Origin: Candidatus Nitrospira allomarina
GTDB lineage: Bacteria; Nitrospirota; Nitrospiria; Nitrospirales; UBA8639
Assembly (NCBI RefSeq): GCF_032050975.1
Contig: NZ_CP116967.1
Coordinates: forward strand, 2,787,001 to 2,851,000
Length of the DNA: 64,000 bases
Reading direction: 5' to 3'
The first letter of the stretch is position 1. Each line of letters begins with the position of its first letter. Made by a program: the position numbers and the translations under genes. The notes beneath the pieces were generated by a model. The model was not told the origin of the DNA, ran no database searches, and saw only the letters and a program-made list of their open reading frames with translations. Positions 18,539 through 27,941 of the stretch are shown here, one piece after another.

Positions 18539-18895
18539 TGGAGGGTGAGGATTTTTTATGGTCTGATCGGTTCGAATTGCGCCAGTTGGTGGGCGTAACC
18601 TTTCAATACGTTTCATTGTAAAACCTCGATAGAATCAGGATCACATTCGACTGCCGCAGCGCGAACGGCTCTCTTGCTCATGACCGATTTGCTCTGTGTG
18701 GTTCTGAGAACAAATGGTGAGGGGGTAGAGAAAGCTATGGCGGCATGATGCCAAGCCAGCGCCAACCGCAGGGTCCTTCACTGTTAGGAAATAAATCATT
18801 CTGACGCTACAGCCATTATGCAGGAGTGTTTAATTCTTTGCGAATTCTCACCGATAAGGTGAGTTGGATGATCACAGGATTGTCAAGGAGGTTTC
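18539..18895. other. Intergenic region upstream of the STAS/HD-GYP/kinase group
   Basis: Holds a candidate FliA promoter near its right end. Otherwise no gene is supported. I looked for a c-di-GMP riboswitch because of the HD-GYP gene downstream and did not find the conserved core. Confidence 0.45.
18829..18857 (+). promoter_or_regulatory. Candidate sigma-28 (FliA) promoter upstream of STAS gene
   Basis: ACCGATAA at 18850-18857 matches the FliA -10 (GCCGATAA) in 7 of 8 bases. TTTAATTC at 18829-18836 is the same -35-like octamer as at 13715, here 13 bases upstream. The start codon of the STAS gene follows about 38 bases later, a suitable leader. Confidence 0.5.
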
Positions 18896-19267
18896 TTGGC
18901 ATACACCATGGAGGAGTATATGAATGTTACGCAAGAAAAGAGTGAAAATGTCGTGGTCGTGCATCTGGCGGGACGGTTCGACTTTGGCGCAAGAAAAACA
19001 TTTAAAGACAGTTTAGGAGAGGCAATGAAGGAAGAGTTGCCGATTGTCTTAGATTTTGGAGAGGTATCCTTTGTGGATAGTTCCGCCTTGGGTATTTTGG
19101 TGATTGCCCATCAAACTCTTAAAAGTAAAAAAATCCCATTTAGTCTGGTGAATCCCCAACCGTATGTTCGCCAGGTTTTGGATTTAGCCAATGTCGCCAA
19201 AATGATCCCCATTTATCAGACAATTGGTGAGGTTCCTCAAATGGCGGTTGTGTCATCAAAGGTATAA
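18896..19267 (+). CDS. STAS-domain anti-sigma factor antagonist (second copy)
   Basis: A single STAS domain: VVVVHLAGRFDFGARKTF, then LDFGEVSFVDSSALGILVIAHQ with the phosphorylatable serine in VDSSALG. It could be a second substrate of the RsbW-like kinase at 1902 or serve another switch. The TTG at 18896 has AAGGAGG 4 bases upstream; an ATG at 18920 would match the usual domain start better but has a poorly spaced site. The HD-GYP and hybrid kinase genes follow. Confidence 0.83.
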   Translation: MAYTMEEYMNVTQEKSENVVVVHLAGRFDFGARKTFKDSLGEAMKEELPIVLDFGEVSFVDSSALGILVIAHQTLKSKKIPFSLVNPQPYVRQVLDLANVAKMIPIYQTIGEVPQMAVVSSKV

Positions 19268-19369
19268 CCAGTATTTCCCTTTTTCCGGCCTGAATTATCT
19301 CCCTCACCCATTGAACTGTGATATGGATTGTGAAACGGAAGAGGTGAGCGTGAGAGGTATGGGCAAGAC

Positions 19370-19576
19370 GTGAAACCAATGACAACGTTTTTCTACTATC
19401 TCCGCCGGTGGGTAGCGGGAATCCATCCGGAAAAGCGAAGATGGATTCTTAAAAAACAATGCCGGGAATGCCGGCGTCTGTCGGAAGGTTTAGGGGTGGG
19501 GCGGGCAATTCGGCTGACCTTTCATGCTTCAACCATTCAAGGAAGATCCTTTTTTGCGGAGCGTCCTCATCTATGA
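19370..19576 (+). CDS. Possible small basic protein coupled to the HD-GYP gene
   Basis: A 68-codon frame from GTG 19370 ends in TGA at 19574-19576, sharing an ATGA overlap with the start of the HD-GYP gene at 19573. The product is very basic and contains KKQCRECRRL. I recognise no family. The coupling-type overlap is the main support; there is no good ribosome site, so it may be spurious. Confidence 0.3.
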   Translation: MKPMTTFFYYLRRWVAGIHPEKRRWILKKQCRECRRLSEGLGVGRAIRLTFHASTIQGRSFFAERPHL

Positions 19577-20841
19577 TCACTCGAAAGCGTCTTGCCTGTT
19601 CACAGATATGTGCCGGCATGTATTTGGTTCGAATTCTCGACTCCTGGTGGAAGTCGCCGTTCTTTCGTCACCGCCGACTGCTTTCTTCCCACGATGTGCA
19701 GCAATTGCTCCAGTCCGGCATTCATGAAGTCGAAATTGATACTGCCAAGGGGCTTGATGTGCCGACCGATGCAGAATCCCTTCCGGTCCAGGACACCCTT
19801 GAGTGTCATTCGCAGTCAAAGACGCCTTTCGATCAGGATGAATCTTTCAGGCATGAGTCCTCGTCATACTCTCCAGAGAGTAAAGATGGACTGGAAGATG
19901 GCCATCAAGAACGGTTAATACGGTTGCGCGGGGATACGATTGCGGCCTTGGAAGACATGTTCGAAGGCGTCAAAACGGGTCAGGTTATTCCTCATGTCGC
20001 CATGCAGGAGACGGCCAGGGCCTTTGTGGAGAAAGCCCTAGCCCACCCTACCGTGCTTGCCGAGATCATTCTCATTGAGCATCTTGAACAGTTTGACCCC
20101 ACCCTCTACTCGCATGTTGTTGATACCGCCTTGTTGTCGATTCTAGTTGGCCTCCAACTCAAGTGGGAGGTGACGCAACTTGAAGAGATCGCGGTCGCCG
20201 CGTTGTTACATGATGTCGGCTATATGCGGCTGCCTCTCAACCTGGTTCAGTCACGATGGGGGAGTATTGGGATTGATTATTCGTTGTTGCAGCAACATGT
20301 CGATATGGGAGTGGCGCTGATTAATAAGCATTCTGAATTTTCACAGGATATCGTCCATATGGTGCAGGAGCATCATGCCTATCTGGATGGCTCAGGGTAT
20401 TCAACTATTTTAGGGGGGAAACCGGTCTCCGATTCTGGAATTTTACTGGGACTTACCGATTATGTTGATGAGTTGCTCGCTGTGGGGAATGCCGGCGGAT
20501 CATTTCCTGTGGCCTTAGTGATTCGGCGAGTCTACCAAGAAGCACAAAAGGGGAAGTTCCCGATGCGGTTTGTCGAAGCCATGATTCGTGTGTTGGGAGT
20601 GTATCCTGTGGGCACGGTTGTTCAACTTTCCACGGGTGAGGATGCCGTGGTGGTAAAGCAGAATCCTGAGATGAGCGTGAGACCGCAAGTGAAAATTTTC
20701 AGGACATGCACCGGCGAGATTCTTAAGAATCCCGAGGTAAGAAATTTGGGGACTCATTCAGAATTAAAGTATGAATTGAGGATTACGAAAGTGCTTGATT
20801 CTGCAGATCCTTCTATTAACCTTCGCGAAATTTGTTCCTAG
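19573..20841 (+). CDS. HD-GYP domain protein with N-terminal DUF3391-like region, probable c-di-GMP phosphodiesterase
   Basis: The N-terminus (CAGMYLVRILDSWWKSPFF..HDVQQLLQSGIHEVEID) matches the DUF3391 region that precedes many HD-GYP domains. The HD-GYP core keeps the metal-binding residues: His in YSHVVDTA, HD in LLHDVGYM, His in QQHVDMG, HH and Asp in EHHAYLDGSGY. Two signature residues differ: the HDxGK lysine is tyrosine and the GYP proline is serine. Activity on c-di-GMP is therefore likely but not certain. ATG 19573 is chosen because the extra upstream codons show no protein character. The hybrid kinase starts 3 bases after the stop. Confidence 0.8.
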   Translation: MITRKRLACSQICAGMYLVRILDSWWKSPFFRHRRLLSSHDVQQLLQSGIHEVEIDTAKGLDVPTDAESLPVQDTLECHSQSKTPFDQDESFRHESSSYSPESKDGLEDGHQERLIRLRGDTIAALEDMFEGVKTGQVIPHVAMQETARAFVEKALAHPTVLAEIILIEHLEQFDPTLYSHVVDTALLSILVGLQLKWEVTQLEEIAVAALLHDVGYMRLPLNLVQSRWGSIGIDYSLLQQHVDMGVALINKHSEFSQDIVHMVQEHHAYLDGSGYSTILGGKPVSDSGILLGLTDYVDELLAVGNAGGSFPVALVIRRVYQEAQKGKFPMRFVEAMIRVLGVYPVGTVVQLSTGEDAVVVKQNPEMSVRPQVKIFRTCTGEILKNPEVRNLGTHSELKYELRITKVLDSADPSINLREICS

Positions 20842-20844
20842 CTC

Positions 20845-23800
20845 ATGTGGAGTAATCCTCTCTTATTCCAGACCCTTTGGAATGGTTTGATGGTCGGAGT
20901 ATGTCTGGTTGATCGGGAGGGCCAACTCACCCATATGAATTTAGCCGGCTCCCGGCTGTTAGGGTGGGGAGCCGCTTGTCCCACGAATGTGTCGTGTCAT
21001 GACCTTTTGGAATGTCTGGTCCCCTGTGATGAAGACGGCACGACCCTCTGCCCGTTTTCAGGCTTACTGCTTGAAAAGACGATGGTTTGGGTTCCGCGGA
21101 CTCGTTTGCGAAGGCGGCAGGGGACATGGTGTTGGGTGGAATTGAAGGGCCTTGTGGTGGATGACGCGGAGGCTTCAGGATTCCTGCTGATGTTTCGAGA
21201 TCTCAGTTCAGAAATGAAATTGTCCGAAGAAACCCGCCGATTAGCATCCATTCCAAAGGAAAATCCATTTCCCGTGATTGAAGTCGATTCGGCGGGACAA
21301 CTGCTGTATGCCAATCCCGCAATGGTTCGGTTGATGGAGGAAGCCCATATCGGTCAGGACGGCTTTTCCACGGCTTTGCCGGATCGGTTTTTAGAGTTGG
21401 CTAAGCGTTGTTTGTCACAAAAACATTTAGAGATGCATTACGAAGTGAGCGTTGGGGAGAGACAATATTCGTGGACATTCGCTCCCCATGCCGATTTGGG
21501 ATTACTTCGTGGGTATGGCATGGATATCACCGAACCAAAGCGAGCCGCAGAGGAATTGTCGGCCTTTGCGGATACCTTGGAAGCGAAAAATCATGAACTG
21601 GATCAGGCGTTAATGAAGGCTGAATCTGCTACTCGAGCCAAGGCAGCGTTCCTGGCTGTGATGAGTCATGAAATTCGGACTCCCTTAAACGGAGTGATTG
21701 GTATGGCGGAGGTCTTGCTTGCGTCCTCTCTCAATCACGAACAACAGGAATGTGTCAACATTATCCGTATGTCCGGTGAGGGGTTGCTGACCATCATTAA
21801 TGATATTTTAGACTTTTCAAAGCTGGAGTCCGGTCAATTGGCCCTGGAAAGCATTGGATTCAATTTGACGTCCTTATGTGAAGAGGTCGTTGATTTATTT
21901 TCCGAGCGGGCCCATCGAAAGGGTCTGGATTTGGCTGCCTATGTCGACCCGGATGTGCCCTCCCAGCTGTTTGGCGATCCTCATCGTTTGCGACAAATTC
22001 TTTGTAATTATCTTTCAAATGCCCTGAAATTTACGATGGAGGGATCGGTCCTGCTGCGTGGTTCGCTAATTCTTCCATCGAGTTCCGAGTGTGATGATTC
22101 CCTGGATGGGCTTAATCATCTTTCCGGTGATCCCGACGACGAGACTCGGACGTGGATTCACTTGTCGGTCCAGGATACTGGCCTTGGTATGTCAGAAGAG
22201 GTTCAGGAAAAGATTTTTCATGTGTTCACCCAGGCGGATAGTTCCATGAGTCGAAAATTTGGGGGGTCCGGTTTGGGGTTAGCGATTTGCAAGCAATTAG
22301 CGGAGCTGATGCACGGGACCGTCGGGGTGAAGAGTCAACAAAATCAGGGATCCACATTTTGGTGTGACATTCCCTGTCGGGCATCACGGACAGCCCATTT
22401 CCCACGTACGGAGGGCATATCGGTTGCGGGTAAAGAGGTCTGGGTGATCGGTTCCCAGGAATCGTCAGGGTGGGTGATGGCGCAACTTCTTCATGAAGTG
22501 GGTGTCAAGGTCGTGCAAATCGACAGCATTCAACAAGCGGTCACCTTGCACGAAAGTGTCCACGAATCGGATTGTTCCGTCGTGGGAGTTATTCTGAGTG
22601 ATCGTCTGGAGAAAGAGGCTGTTTTGAAATGGTTTGAACGAATGCGATCCTCTTCGCTGTTTCATGAGCTTCAAGTTTGGGGTATGAAGCCATTTTGGTA
22701 TCGCAAGGACGATGAAGAAAACGGTGTGAGGTTTGACGGGATGATCACGCTTCCCTTGCACCGAAAGCAATTTTTTCACTGCCTATTCGGTCAACCGGAC
22801 CATCCCGGACCGTCAGATTCACCAAGAGCAACCGAGCCACATCCCGTTGAGATAGTGCAGAGAGGGATTGAGGTTCTCGAGCAATCCTTCCTCAATAAGC
22901 AGGCCGGACCTTCGGTGCTGGTTGTGGAAGATAATCCCGTGAATCAACGGGTCGCAGCCGGCATGTTAGGAAAACTTGGCTGTCAGGTGACCATCGTGGA
23001 CACGGGAGCCCAAGCTTTGAGTGTGTTGAAAGAGTCAGTTGTGGATTGCATTCTGATGGACTGGGAGCTTCCCGATATGGATGGGTTGGTCATTACGCAA
23101 CGGATTCGGGAATTGGAACATGCCGGAGGATTGGTTCATCCAGCTGCGTATTGGCATCGCCATCATGGTTCGGCTTCTCCTCCGGTTCTTCATATTCCGA
23201 TTGTTGGGATGACAGCTCATGTGCTTTCCGAGCATGGGCAACAATGCCTGCAGAATGGCATGGATGAATGTCTTTTTAAGCCGGTTCATTTACGAGATCT
23301 TGAAGGAATACTCCGGCGATGGGTAGGGTTTGCTCCAAAAGGCATGGACGCGTCCTCATCAAAGACACATACCCCTGCCGATTGGACAGGGAACCAGTCG
23401 GTTGCCACCAGAGAGTCCGGAACCGGTCACCAGGAGAGATCTTCGCCCCGGTACCAGGCCGACAGAGAACGTTATGACCTCTCTGCCGCGTTGCAAGTTC
23501 TGGAGGGCGATGAAGAATTGCTGTATTCCTTGTTCGACATTTTCAATGCCACAGCCCCTGACCTGATTAACGGGATGCATCAAACCATTCACTTGCAGAA
23601 TCGTCAAGAGCTCCAAAGGCTCGCTCATCAGATGAAAGGTGCGCTGAGTGCGGTGCACGCCATGCATGAAAGGAAGAAAGCGGAAGAACTTGAACTCACG
23701 GCTGTCTCGGCCACATTTTCACATCTGGATTCAACGGTGATCGAATTGGAGCGAATGGTCAAGCAGTTGATCTGTGAATTTGATCGCCTGATTGTTCTTA

Positions 23801-23892
23801 AAGGAAAAAAGGATGGTCGGTCTTCTGTATCCATTCCTTTCGGGAAGGGCGGTACACAGAATGACCATGGCACAAAGGCCGAGATAAGTTGA
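20845..23892 (+). CDS. Hybrid sensor histidine kinase (PAS-PAS-HisKA-HATPase-pseudoreceiver-receiver-Hpt)
   Basis: No membrane helix is seen, so it is probably cytoplasmic. Two PAS-like domains (residues ~5-120 and ~135-230) precede the dimerisation helix with His275 in MSHEIRTPLNGV. The ATPase has NALKFT, DTGLGMS and GGSGLGLAICKQL. A degenerate receiver without the acidic pocket (VWVIGSQESS) is followed by a full receiver (VLVVEDNPVNQ, Asp739 in MDWELPDMDG, GMTAH) and a terminal Hpt domain with His928 in LAHQMKGAL. This is a full internal phosphorelay. The output could be the HD-GYP neighbour's pathway or any single-receiver protein here. Stop and start of the two genes are only 3 bases apart. 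Confidence 0.9.
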   Translation: MWSNPLLFQTLWNGLMVGVCLVDREGQLTHMNLAGSRLLGWGAACPTNVSCHDLLECLVPCDEDGTTLCPFSGLLLEKTMVWVPRTRLRRRQGTWCWVELKGLVVDDAEASGFLLMFRDLSSEMKLSEETRRLASIPKENPFPVIEVDSAGQLLYANPAMVRLMEEAHIGQDGFSTALPDRFLELAKRCLSQKHLEMHYEVSVGERQYSWTFAPHADLGLLRGYGMDITEPKRAAEELSAFADTLEAKNHELDQALMKAESATRAKAAFLAVMSHEIRTPLNGVIGMAEVLLASSLNHEQQECVNIIRMSGEGLLTIINDILDFSKLESGQLALESIGFNLTSLCEEVVDLFSERAHRKGLDLAAYVDPDVPSQLFGDPHRLRQILCNYLSNALKFTMEGSVLLRGSLILPSSSECDDSLDGLNHLSGDPDDETRTWIHLSVQDTGLGMSEEVQEKIFHVFTQADSSMSRKFGGSGLGLAICKQLAELMHGTVGVKSQQNQGSTFWCDIPCRASRTAHFPRTEGISVAGKEVWVIGSQESSGWVMAQLLHEVGVKVVQIDSIQQAVTLHESVHESDCSVVGVILSDRLEKEAVLKWFERMRSSSLFHELQVWGMKPFWYRKDDEENGVRFDGMITLPLHRKQFFHCLFGQPDHPGPSDSPRATEPHPVEIVQRGIEVLEQSFLNKQAGPSVLVVEDNPVNQRVAAGMLGKLGCQVTIVDTGAQALSVLKESVVDCILMDWELPDMDGLVITQRIRELEHAGGLVHPAAYWHRHHGSASPPVLHIPIVGMTAHVLSEHGQQCLQNGMDECLFKPVHLRDLEGILRRWVGFAPKGMDASSSKTHTPADWTGNQSVATRESGTGHQERSSPRYQADRERYDLSAALQVLEGDEELLYSLFDIFNATAPDLINGMHQTIHLQNRQELQRLAHQMKGALSAVHAMHERKKAEELELTAVSATFSHLDSTVIELERMVKQLICEFDRLIVLKGKKDGRSSVSIPFGKGGTQNDHGTKAEIS

Positions 23893-23997
23893 AGAGGGGA
23901 ACAGAATTTCCCTCTATCCGGGAAGAAGTCTCAAGTTTTCACATGATCAGTCCGATACCACAAACATTACAGACCAAACTCTAATGAGGGTGCCACA

Positions 23998-24225
23998 ATG
24001 AAAGATTTGCTGACCTTAAGTGAAGTGTCGACGTTTTTGAAAGTTCCGAAATCGACAATCTACAAGCTCGCGAGAGAACGTCGACTCCCAGGGCATAAAG
24101 TTGGAAAACACTGGCGTTTTGTTCGGGAGGAAATTGAAGCCTGGGTTCAAAATGCCGGAGGAGATTCGGTAATGGTCGGTGCTGGGTCGCAACAAGGGGT
24201 TCGGGACCGGTTTAGTTTGAATTAG
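23998..24225 (+). CDS. Excisionase-family helix-turn-helix DNA-binding protein
   Basis: A 75-residue protein with the AlpA/excise-type winged HTH pattern: LTLSEVSTFLKVPKSTIYKL, then ARERRLPGHKVGKHWRF and EEIEAWV. Such proteins act as excision factors or as small transcription regulators. No integrase or phage gene is nearby, so a regulatory role in the flagellar locus is more likely. GAGGGTG lies upstream of the ATG. Confidence 0.85.
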   Translation: MKDLLTLSEVSTFLKVPKSTIYKLARERRLPGHKVGKHWRFVREEIEAWVQNAGGDSVMVGAGSQQGVRDRFSLN

Positions 24226-24739
24226 CTTCCCGCTGAGGGCCTTTGACTCTCTCGAAAGAGGAAGGGCCGGGAGCCACAGGAATGACCTGCTCATATTCTG
24301 AGGGCAAGATGCCCCGGAATGAGCAAGTAACATATTTTTTGATAGGCATTGAAAACTTTCAACTCAGTCAATGTTTAGATTCATACCCTCCTCACTGAAA
24401 ACCTTTCTCTTCCTTTCCATCATTTCTGTCTAATTGTACTTTTCCCAATGTCTTCAGTTGTGTGGGGTATATTCTGAATCCCGGTATCACGGGTTCATAA
24501 AAAAGCGTATGGCCGGAACGGTCTTTTGAGAAGGGGTACATTCCTTTAAATAACGAACAAGGGCCGACCTGTGGAATTTTCCAGGGACGGCTAAAGATCG
24601 CAGAGAAGTTAACCGAATTTCGAATATGCCACGTTATGATCATTACAATATGCACGTGTATCGTTAAAGAATAAATTTCATTGGTGGGAAAACCCGAAAT
24701 TGGCTGGGATTCCATGCCCCAAGGCGTAAGGAGCGCATC
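24226..24739. other. Intergenic region upstream of the second chemotaxis set
   Basis: A complex imperfect hairpin lies at 24225-24274 (GGCCTT paired with AAGGGCC around CTCTCGAAAGAG); it may end the preceding transcript. The rest is AT-richer than its neighbours, as expected for a promoter region, but I find no clear sigma-28 or sigma-54 site and no gene. Confidence 0.4.
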
Positions 24740-25141
24740 ATGATTGATACCGGGATCAAAGTGTTGGTGGTAGACGATATGTCTACCATGCGTCGAATTG
24801 TTAAAAACGTGTTACGGCAAATCGGTTTTTCGGACATTGTGGAAGCTGAAAACGGGCAGGACGCATTGACGAAATTGAAGGCCGGTGGCTTTGGGTTGGT
24901 GGTGTCGGATTGGAATATGCCTGTGATGCAGGGTATTGAGCTCTTGCGGGCGGTTCGTGCCGATACAGAATTGAAGACGCTGCCGTTTTTGATGGTCACC
25001 GCTGAAGCGCAAAAGGAAAATTTAATCGAGGCCGTCCAAGCCGGGGTCAGCAACTATGTCGTCAAGCCGTTTACCGCAGAGGTTTTACAAGGAAAATTAG
25101 AAAAAATATTTGCCAATGTTCAACCGGCAAAAACGTCATAA
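24740..25141 (+). CDS. cheY: Chemotaxis response regulator CheY, flagellar-motor type
   Basis: A 133-residue receiver very close to classical Che[21 protein letters not shown], Asp in [12 protein letters not shown], Thr in [11 protein letters not shown], Lys in YVVKPFTAE. The MSTMRRI and NMP..QG features are those of proteobacterial-type CheY that binds FliM. The next gene is cheZ, giving a CheY/CheZ pair at the head of the second chemotaxis set. Confidence 0.95.
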   Translation: MIDTGIKVLVVDDMSTMRRIVKNVLRQIGFSDIVEAENGQDALTKLKAGGFGLVVSDWNMPVMQGIELLRAVRADTELKTLPFLMVTAEAQKENLIEAVQAGVSNYVVKPFTAEVLQGKLEKIFANVQPAKTS

Positions 25142-25186
25142 CTGGGAAGGACACCCTCCGAATATAACGTTATAAAGGAGATTCTT

Positions 25187-25828
25187 ATGCTCGTGGATCG
25201 GATGATTGAGGCCGATGTGCCAGGCGATGAAGAGATATCCGAAGAGGGCTTGGATGAGAAGCGTTTGATTAAAGCGGAAATGGAGGAGTTAGCCAAGTAT
25301 GTTGAAGTGATTACCCAAACAATCCGGGAAATGGAATCTCCGGTGACTTCAACCTCCGATCAACTGCCTCAAGCCACATCCCATTTAAATGATCTTGCCA
25401 AGATGACGGAAGACGGAACGCATAAGGTTCTCAGCTTGACAGAAGAACTGGAACGGAACCGGGAGGTGATTCAACATCATTTGGAGCAATTGCGGGCTAA
25501 TGTGGCGGGGAGAGCGGTGAAGGAAATTGATGCAATTTTAACTCTGGTGAAGGCGGATGAGGGACGACTGTTAAATATTCATGTGGCGTTATCGTTCCAG
25601 GATCTCGTCGCCCAACGCGTGGCAAAACTCGTGACGATATTAAATGAAATCCAACATAAATTGTTAAAGTTGGTGGTCATCTTTGGAATTCAGCAAAAGA
25701 AGGGTGGAGCCGGTTCATCGAGGGAAGGACGGGGGTATGAAATGCTGCGTCAGTTGGAATCATCCAAAACCACCGCCCTGCAACAAGATCTGGTTGATAG
25801 CATCATGTCTGAATACGGGATGTCCTAG
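25187..25828 (+). CDS. cheZ: CheY-P phosphatase CheZ
   Basis: A 213-residue, mostly helical protein. SFQDLVAQRV contains the catalytic Asp139 and Gln143 with the DxxxQ spacing of CheZ. The C-terminus QQDLVDSIMSEYGM fits the CheY-binding amphipathic tail. It ends the signal by speeding dephosphorylation of CheY-P. AAGGAG lies upstream of the ATG. Position between cheY and cheA supports the assignment. Confidence 0.9.
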   Translation: MLVDRMIEADVPGDEEISEEGLDEKRLIKAEMEELAKYVEVITQTIREMESPVTSTSDQLPQATSHLNDLAKMTEDGTHKVLSLTEELERNREVIQHHLEQLRANVAGRAVKEIDAILTLVKADEGRLLNIHVALSFQDLVAQRVAKLVTILNEIQHKLLKLVVIFGIQQKKGGAGSSREGRGYEMLRQLESSKTTALQQDLVDSIMSEYGMS

Positions 25829-25912
25829 TGACTATGCACGAATCCTCAGCGCAACGTCTCAGGGGGGGGCGATGGGCTGAAAAAAAGGCTTGGAGCTGAG
25901 AACAGGTGATCG

Positions 25913-27817
25913 ATGAATGACGAAATGAAAGAAATCCTCAACGACTTTTTGGCGGAAAGCTCTGAAATGCTGGAAGCTCTTGACCAACATTTCGTAAAGT
26001 TGGAAACGGAGCCTTCCAACACCGAACTGCTCAACGAAATTTTCCGGTGTATGCATAGTATGAAAGGATCCGCCGGATTTTTGGGTTTCACCCATTTGGT
26101 TGAAGTGGCGCACCAGGCTGAGAGTTTGTTGAACAAACTGCGACAGGGTGAGATGAAGGTTTCTCCGTTCATTATCGATATCATTTTAGAAGCTGTGGAT
26201 GCCGTGAAAATGCTTCAATCCGATATTCGGGAGACCGGAGGAGATTCTCATGTCGAGACCCAGGGCATTGTTAATAAATTGGCGTTAACGATGGATAGCG
26301 CCGACGATTTGATGCTGTCTGTCTCCCCTCCCAAAAAGGCAGGGATGGACACGACCTCTTATCCTCCTTCTCCACCTCCCGCAGAGATGATGCCGTACTC
26401 TCTGGCTGAGCCCCCTGATACCTCTTCCTTGTCTTCTCCTTATGAGGCCCCGCCCCTTGAAGGACCGGCAGAGATTGAAGGGGTTTCCGAGCCAGTGGCC
26501 GCTTCTGAGGGGCCCGTTGGATTATCCGATGTATTACATAAAATGAAAGAAGCGACGACCCGAACCGTTCAAGCTGCTAGTGCCCCTGGTTCCAAGCTAT
26601 CGGGTGGTAAAGAAGAAGACCAGACCGTTCGAGTTGAAACCAAACGCTTGGACCATGTCATGAATCTGGTGGGAGAACTGGTGTTGAATCGGAATCGTCT
26701 TATGAAGCTGGGGAATGGCCTGGAAGAGCAAGATGAGAACAATCCTGCTCTCCGGGAATTAAACATGACGTTGGCGCAACTCAATCTGGTGACCTCCGAT
26801 TTGCAATTGGCGGTGATGAAAACGCGGATGGTTCCTATTCGCAAGGTGTTTTCACGTTTCCCAAGGTTGGTCCGGGATTTGGCCGGTAAATTAGGTAAGC
26901 AAGTGCGCTTGGAATTAGTGGGAGAAGATACGGAAGTCGATAAGTCCGTGGCCGACGAATTAAGTGATCCATTGGTCCATCTGGTAAGAAATTCTATGGA
27001 CCATGGTTTGGAAACGGCCGCCGACCGGAAACAACACGGGAAAAGCCCTGAAGGGTATGTGCGATTGTCGGCCCAGCAGGAAGGTAACAGTATTGTGATT
27101 CGGGTTGAAGACAATGGGCGGGGGTTACAAGTTGAGAGAATTGCTGAAAAAGCCCTGGAGAAAGGGCTGGTGGCTCAATCCGAACTGGATTCCATGAGTC
27201 CCCGGGAAATCATGAATTTAATTTTTCTTCCAGGGTTTAGTACGGCGGACCAGGTGAGTGATGTGTCGGGTCGTGGCGTGGGCATGGATGTGGTTCGAAC
27301 CAATATTAGCCGGATGAATGGAAGTTTGGAGTTAGATTCGGATCCGGGCCAAGGGAGTCGCGTGACGATCAAGCTTCCCTTGACCGTGGCCATCATTCAA
27401 GCCCTAATGGTTGAGGTGGAATGTGCCACATTTGCGATCCCGCTGGCTTCCGTGGTTGAGGCCGTCAAAGTCACCAAAGATGAAATTAAAAGTATCAATC
27501 GACAGGCGGTGTTGAACCTCCGTGAACGGATTCTTCCGCTCCTGGATCTTGGCGAAACGTTTCACATTCCTAGGGACCGGACTGATAATGAGTGCTATGT
27601 AGTAGTCGTGAAGATCGGAGAACAACAGTTTGGAGTTGTGGTGAATCGATTGCGGGCCCAAGAGGAGGTCGTGATTAAGTCGTTGGGTGAATTTTTGGCA
27701 AACGTGAAATGCGTGGCGGGAGCCACCATCACCGGGGATGGCAAAGTGGTGTTGATTTTGGATATGGCCGATTTAGTAAAGGAAGTGCAGGCGGCAACGT
27801 ATACCGGTATGCGCTAA
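25913..27817 (+). CDS. cheA: Chemotaxis histidine kinase CheA (second copy)
   Basis: P1/Hpt with His48 in CMHSMKGSAGF, a proline-rich linker (residues ~140-200), dimerisation helices beginning VRVETKRLDHVMNLVGELV, the ATPase (HLVRNSMDHGLE, EDNGRGLQ, DVSGRGVGMDVV) and a CheW-like C-terminal domain. Unlike the first CheA it has no MshEN-like repeats. With cheY, cheZ and cheV next to it, it is likely the kinase controlling the flagellar motor. Confidence 0.95.
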   Translation: MNDEMKEILNDFLAESSEMLEALDQHFVKLETEPSNTELLNEIFRCMHSMKGSAGFLGFTHLVEVAHQAESLLNKLRQGEMKVSPFIIDIILEAVDAVKMLQSDIRETGGDSHVETQGIVNKLALTMDSADDLMLSVSPPKKAGMDTTSYPPSPPPAEMMPYSLAEPPDTSSLSSPYEAPPLEGPAEIEGVSEPVAASEGPVGLSDVLHKMKEATTRTVQAASAPGSKLSGGKEEDQTVRVETKRLDHVMNLVGELVLNRNRLMKLGNGLEEQDENNPALRELNMTLAQLNLVTSDLQLAVMKTRMVPIRKVFSRFPRLVRDLAGKLGKQVRLELVGEDTEVDKSVADELSDPLVHLVRNSMDHGLETAADRKQHGKSPEGYVRLSAQQEGNSIVIRVEDNGRGLQVERIAEKALEKGLVAQSELDSMSPREIMNLIFLPGFSTADQVSDVSGRGVGMDVVRTNISRMNGSLELDSDPGQGSRVTIKLPLTVAIIQALMVEVECATFAIPLASVVEAVKVTKDEIKSINRQAVLNLRERILPLLDLGETFHIPRDRTDNECYVVVVKIGEQQFGVVVNRLRAQEEVVIKSLGEFLANVKCVAGATITGDGKVVLILDMADLVKEVQAATYTGMR

Positions 27818-27941
27818 TCCGGCAAGCGTGAATTGGATCTGAGTGGGGAGGGAATTATGGTAGACGCACCGGTCGCGACACAAAGATGAAGGTTTGACGA
27901 ATGGTAACTCCTGTGCTGAGAGGAAGACTGAGGAGACTGTA

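Noticed and set aside
18539-18895. Possible c-di-GMP riboswitch before the HD-GYP group
   Set aside because: The conserved core and tetraloop pattern of the GEMM motif are not present.
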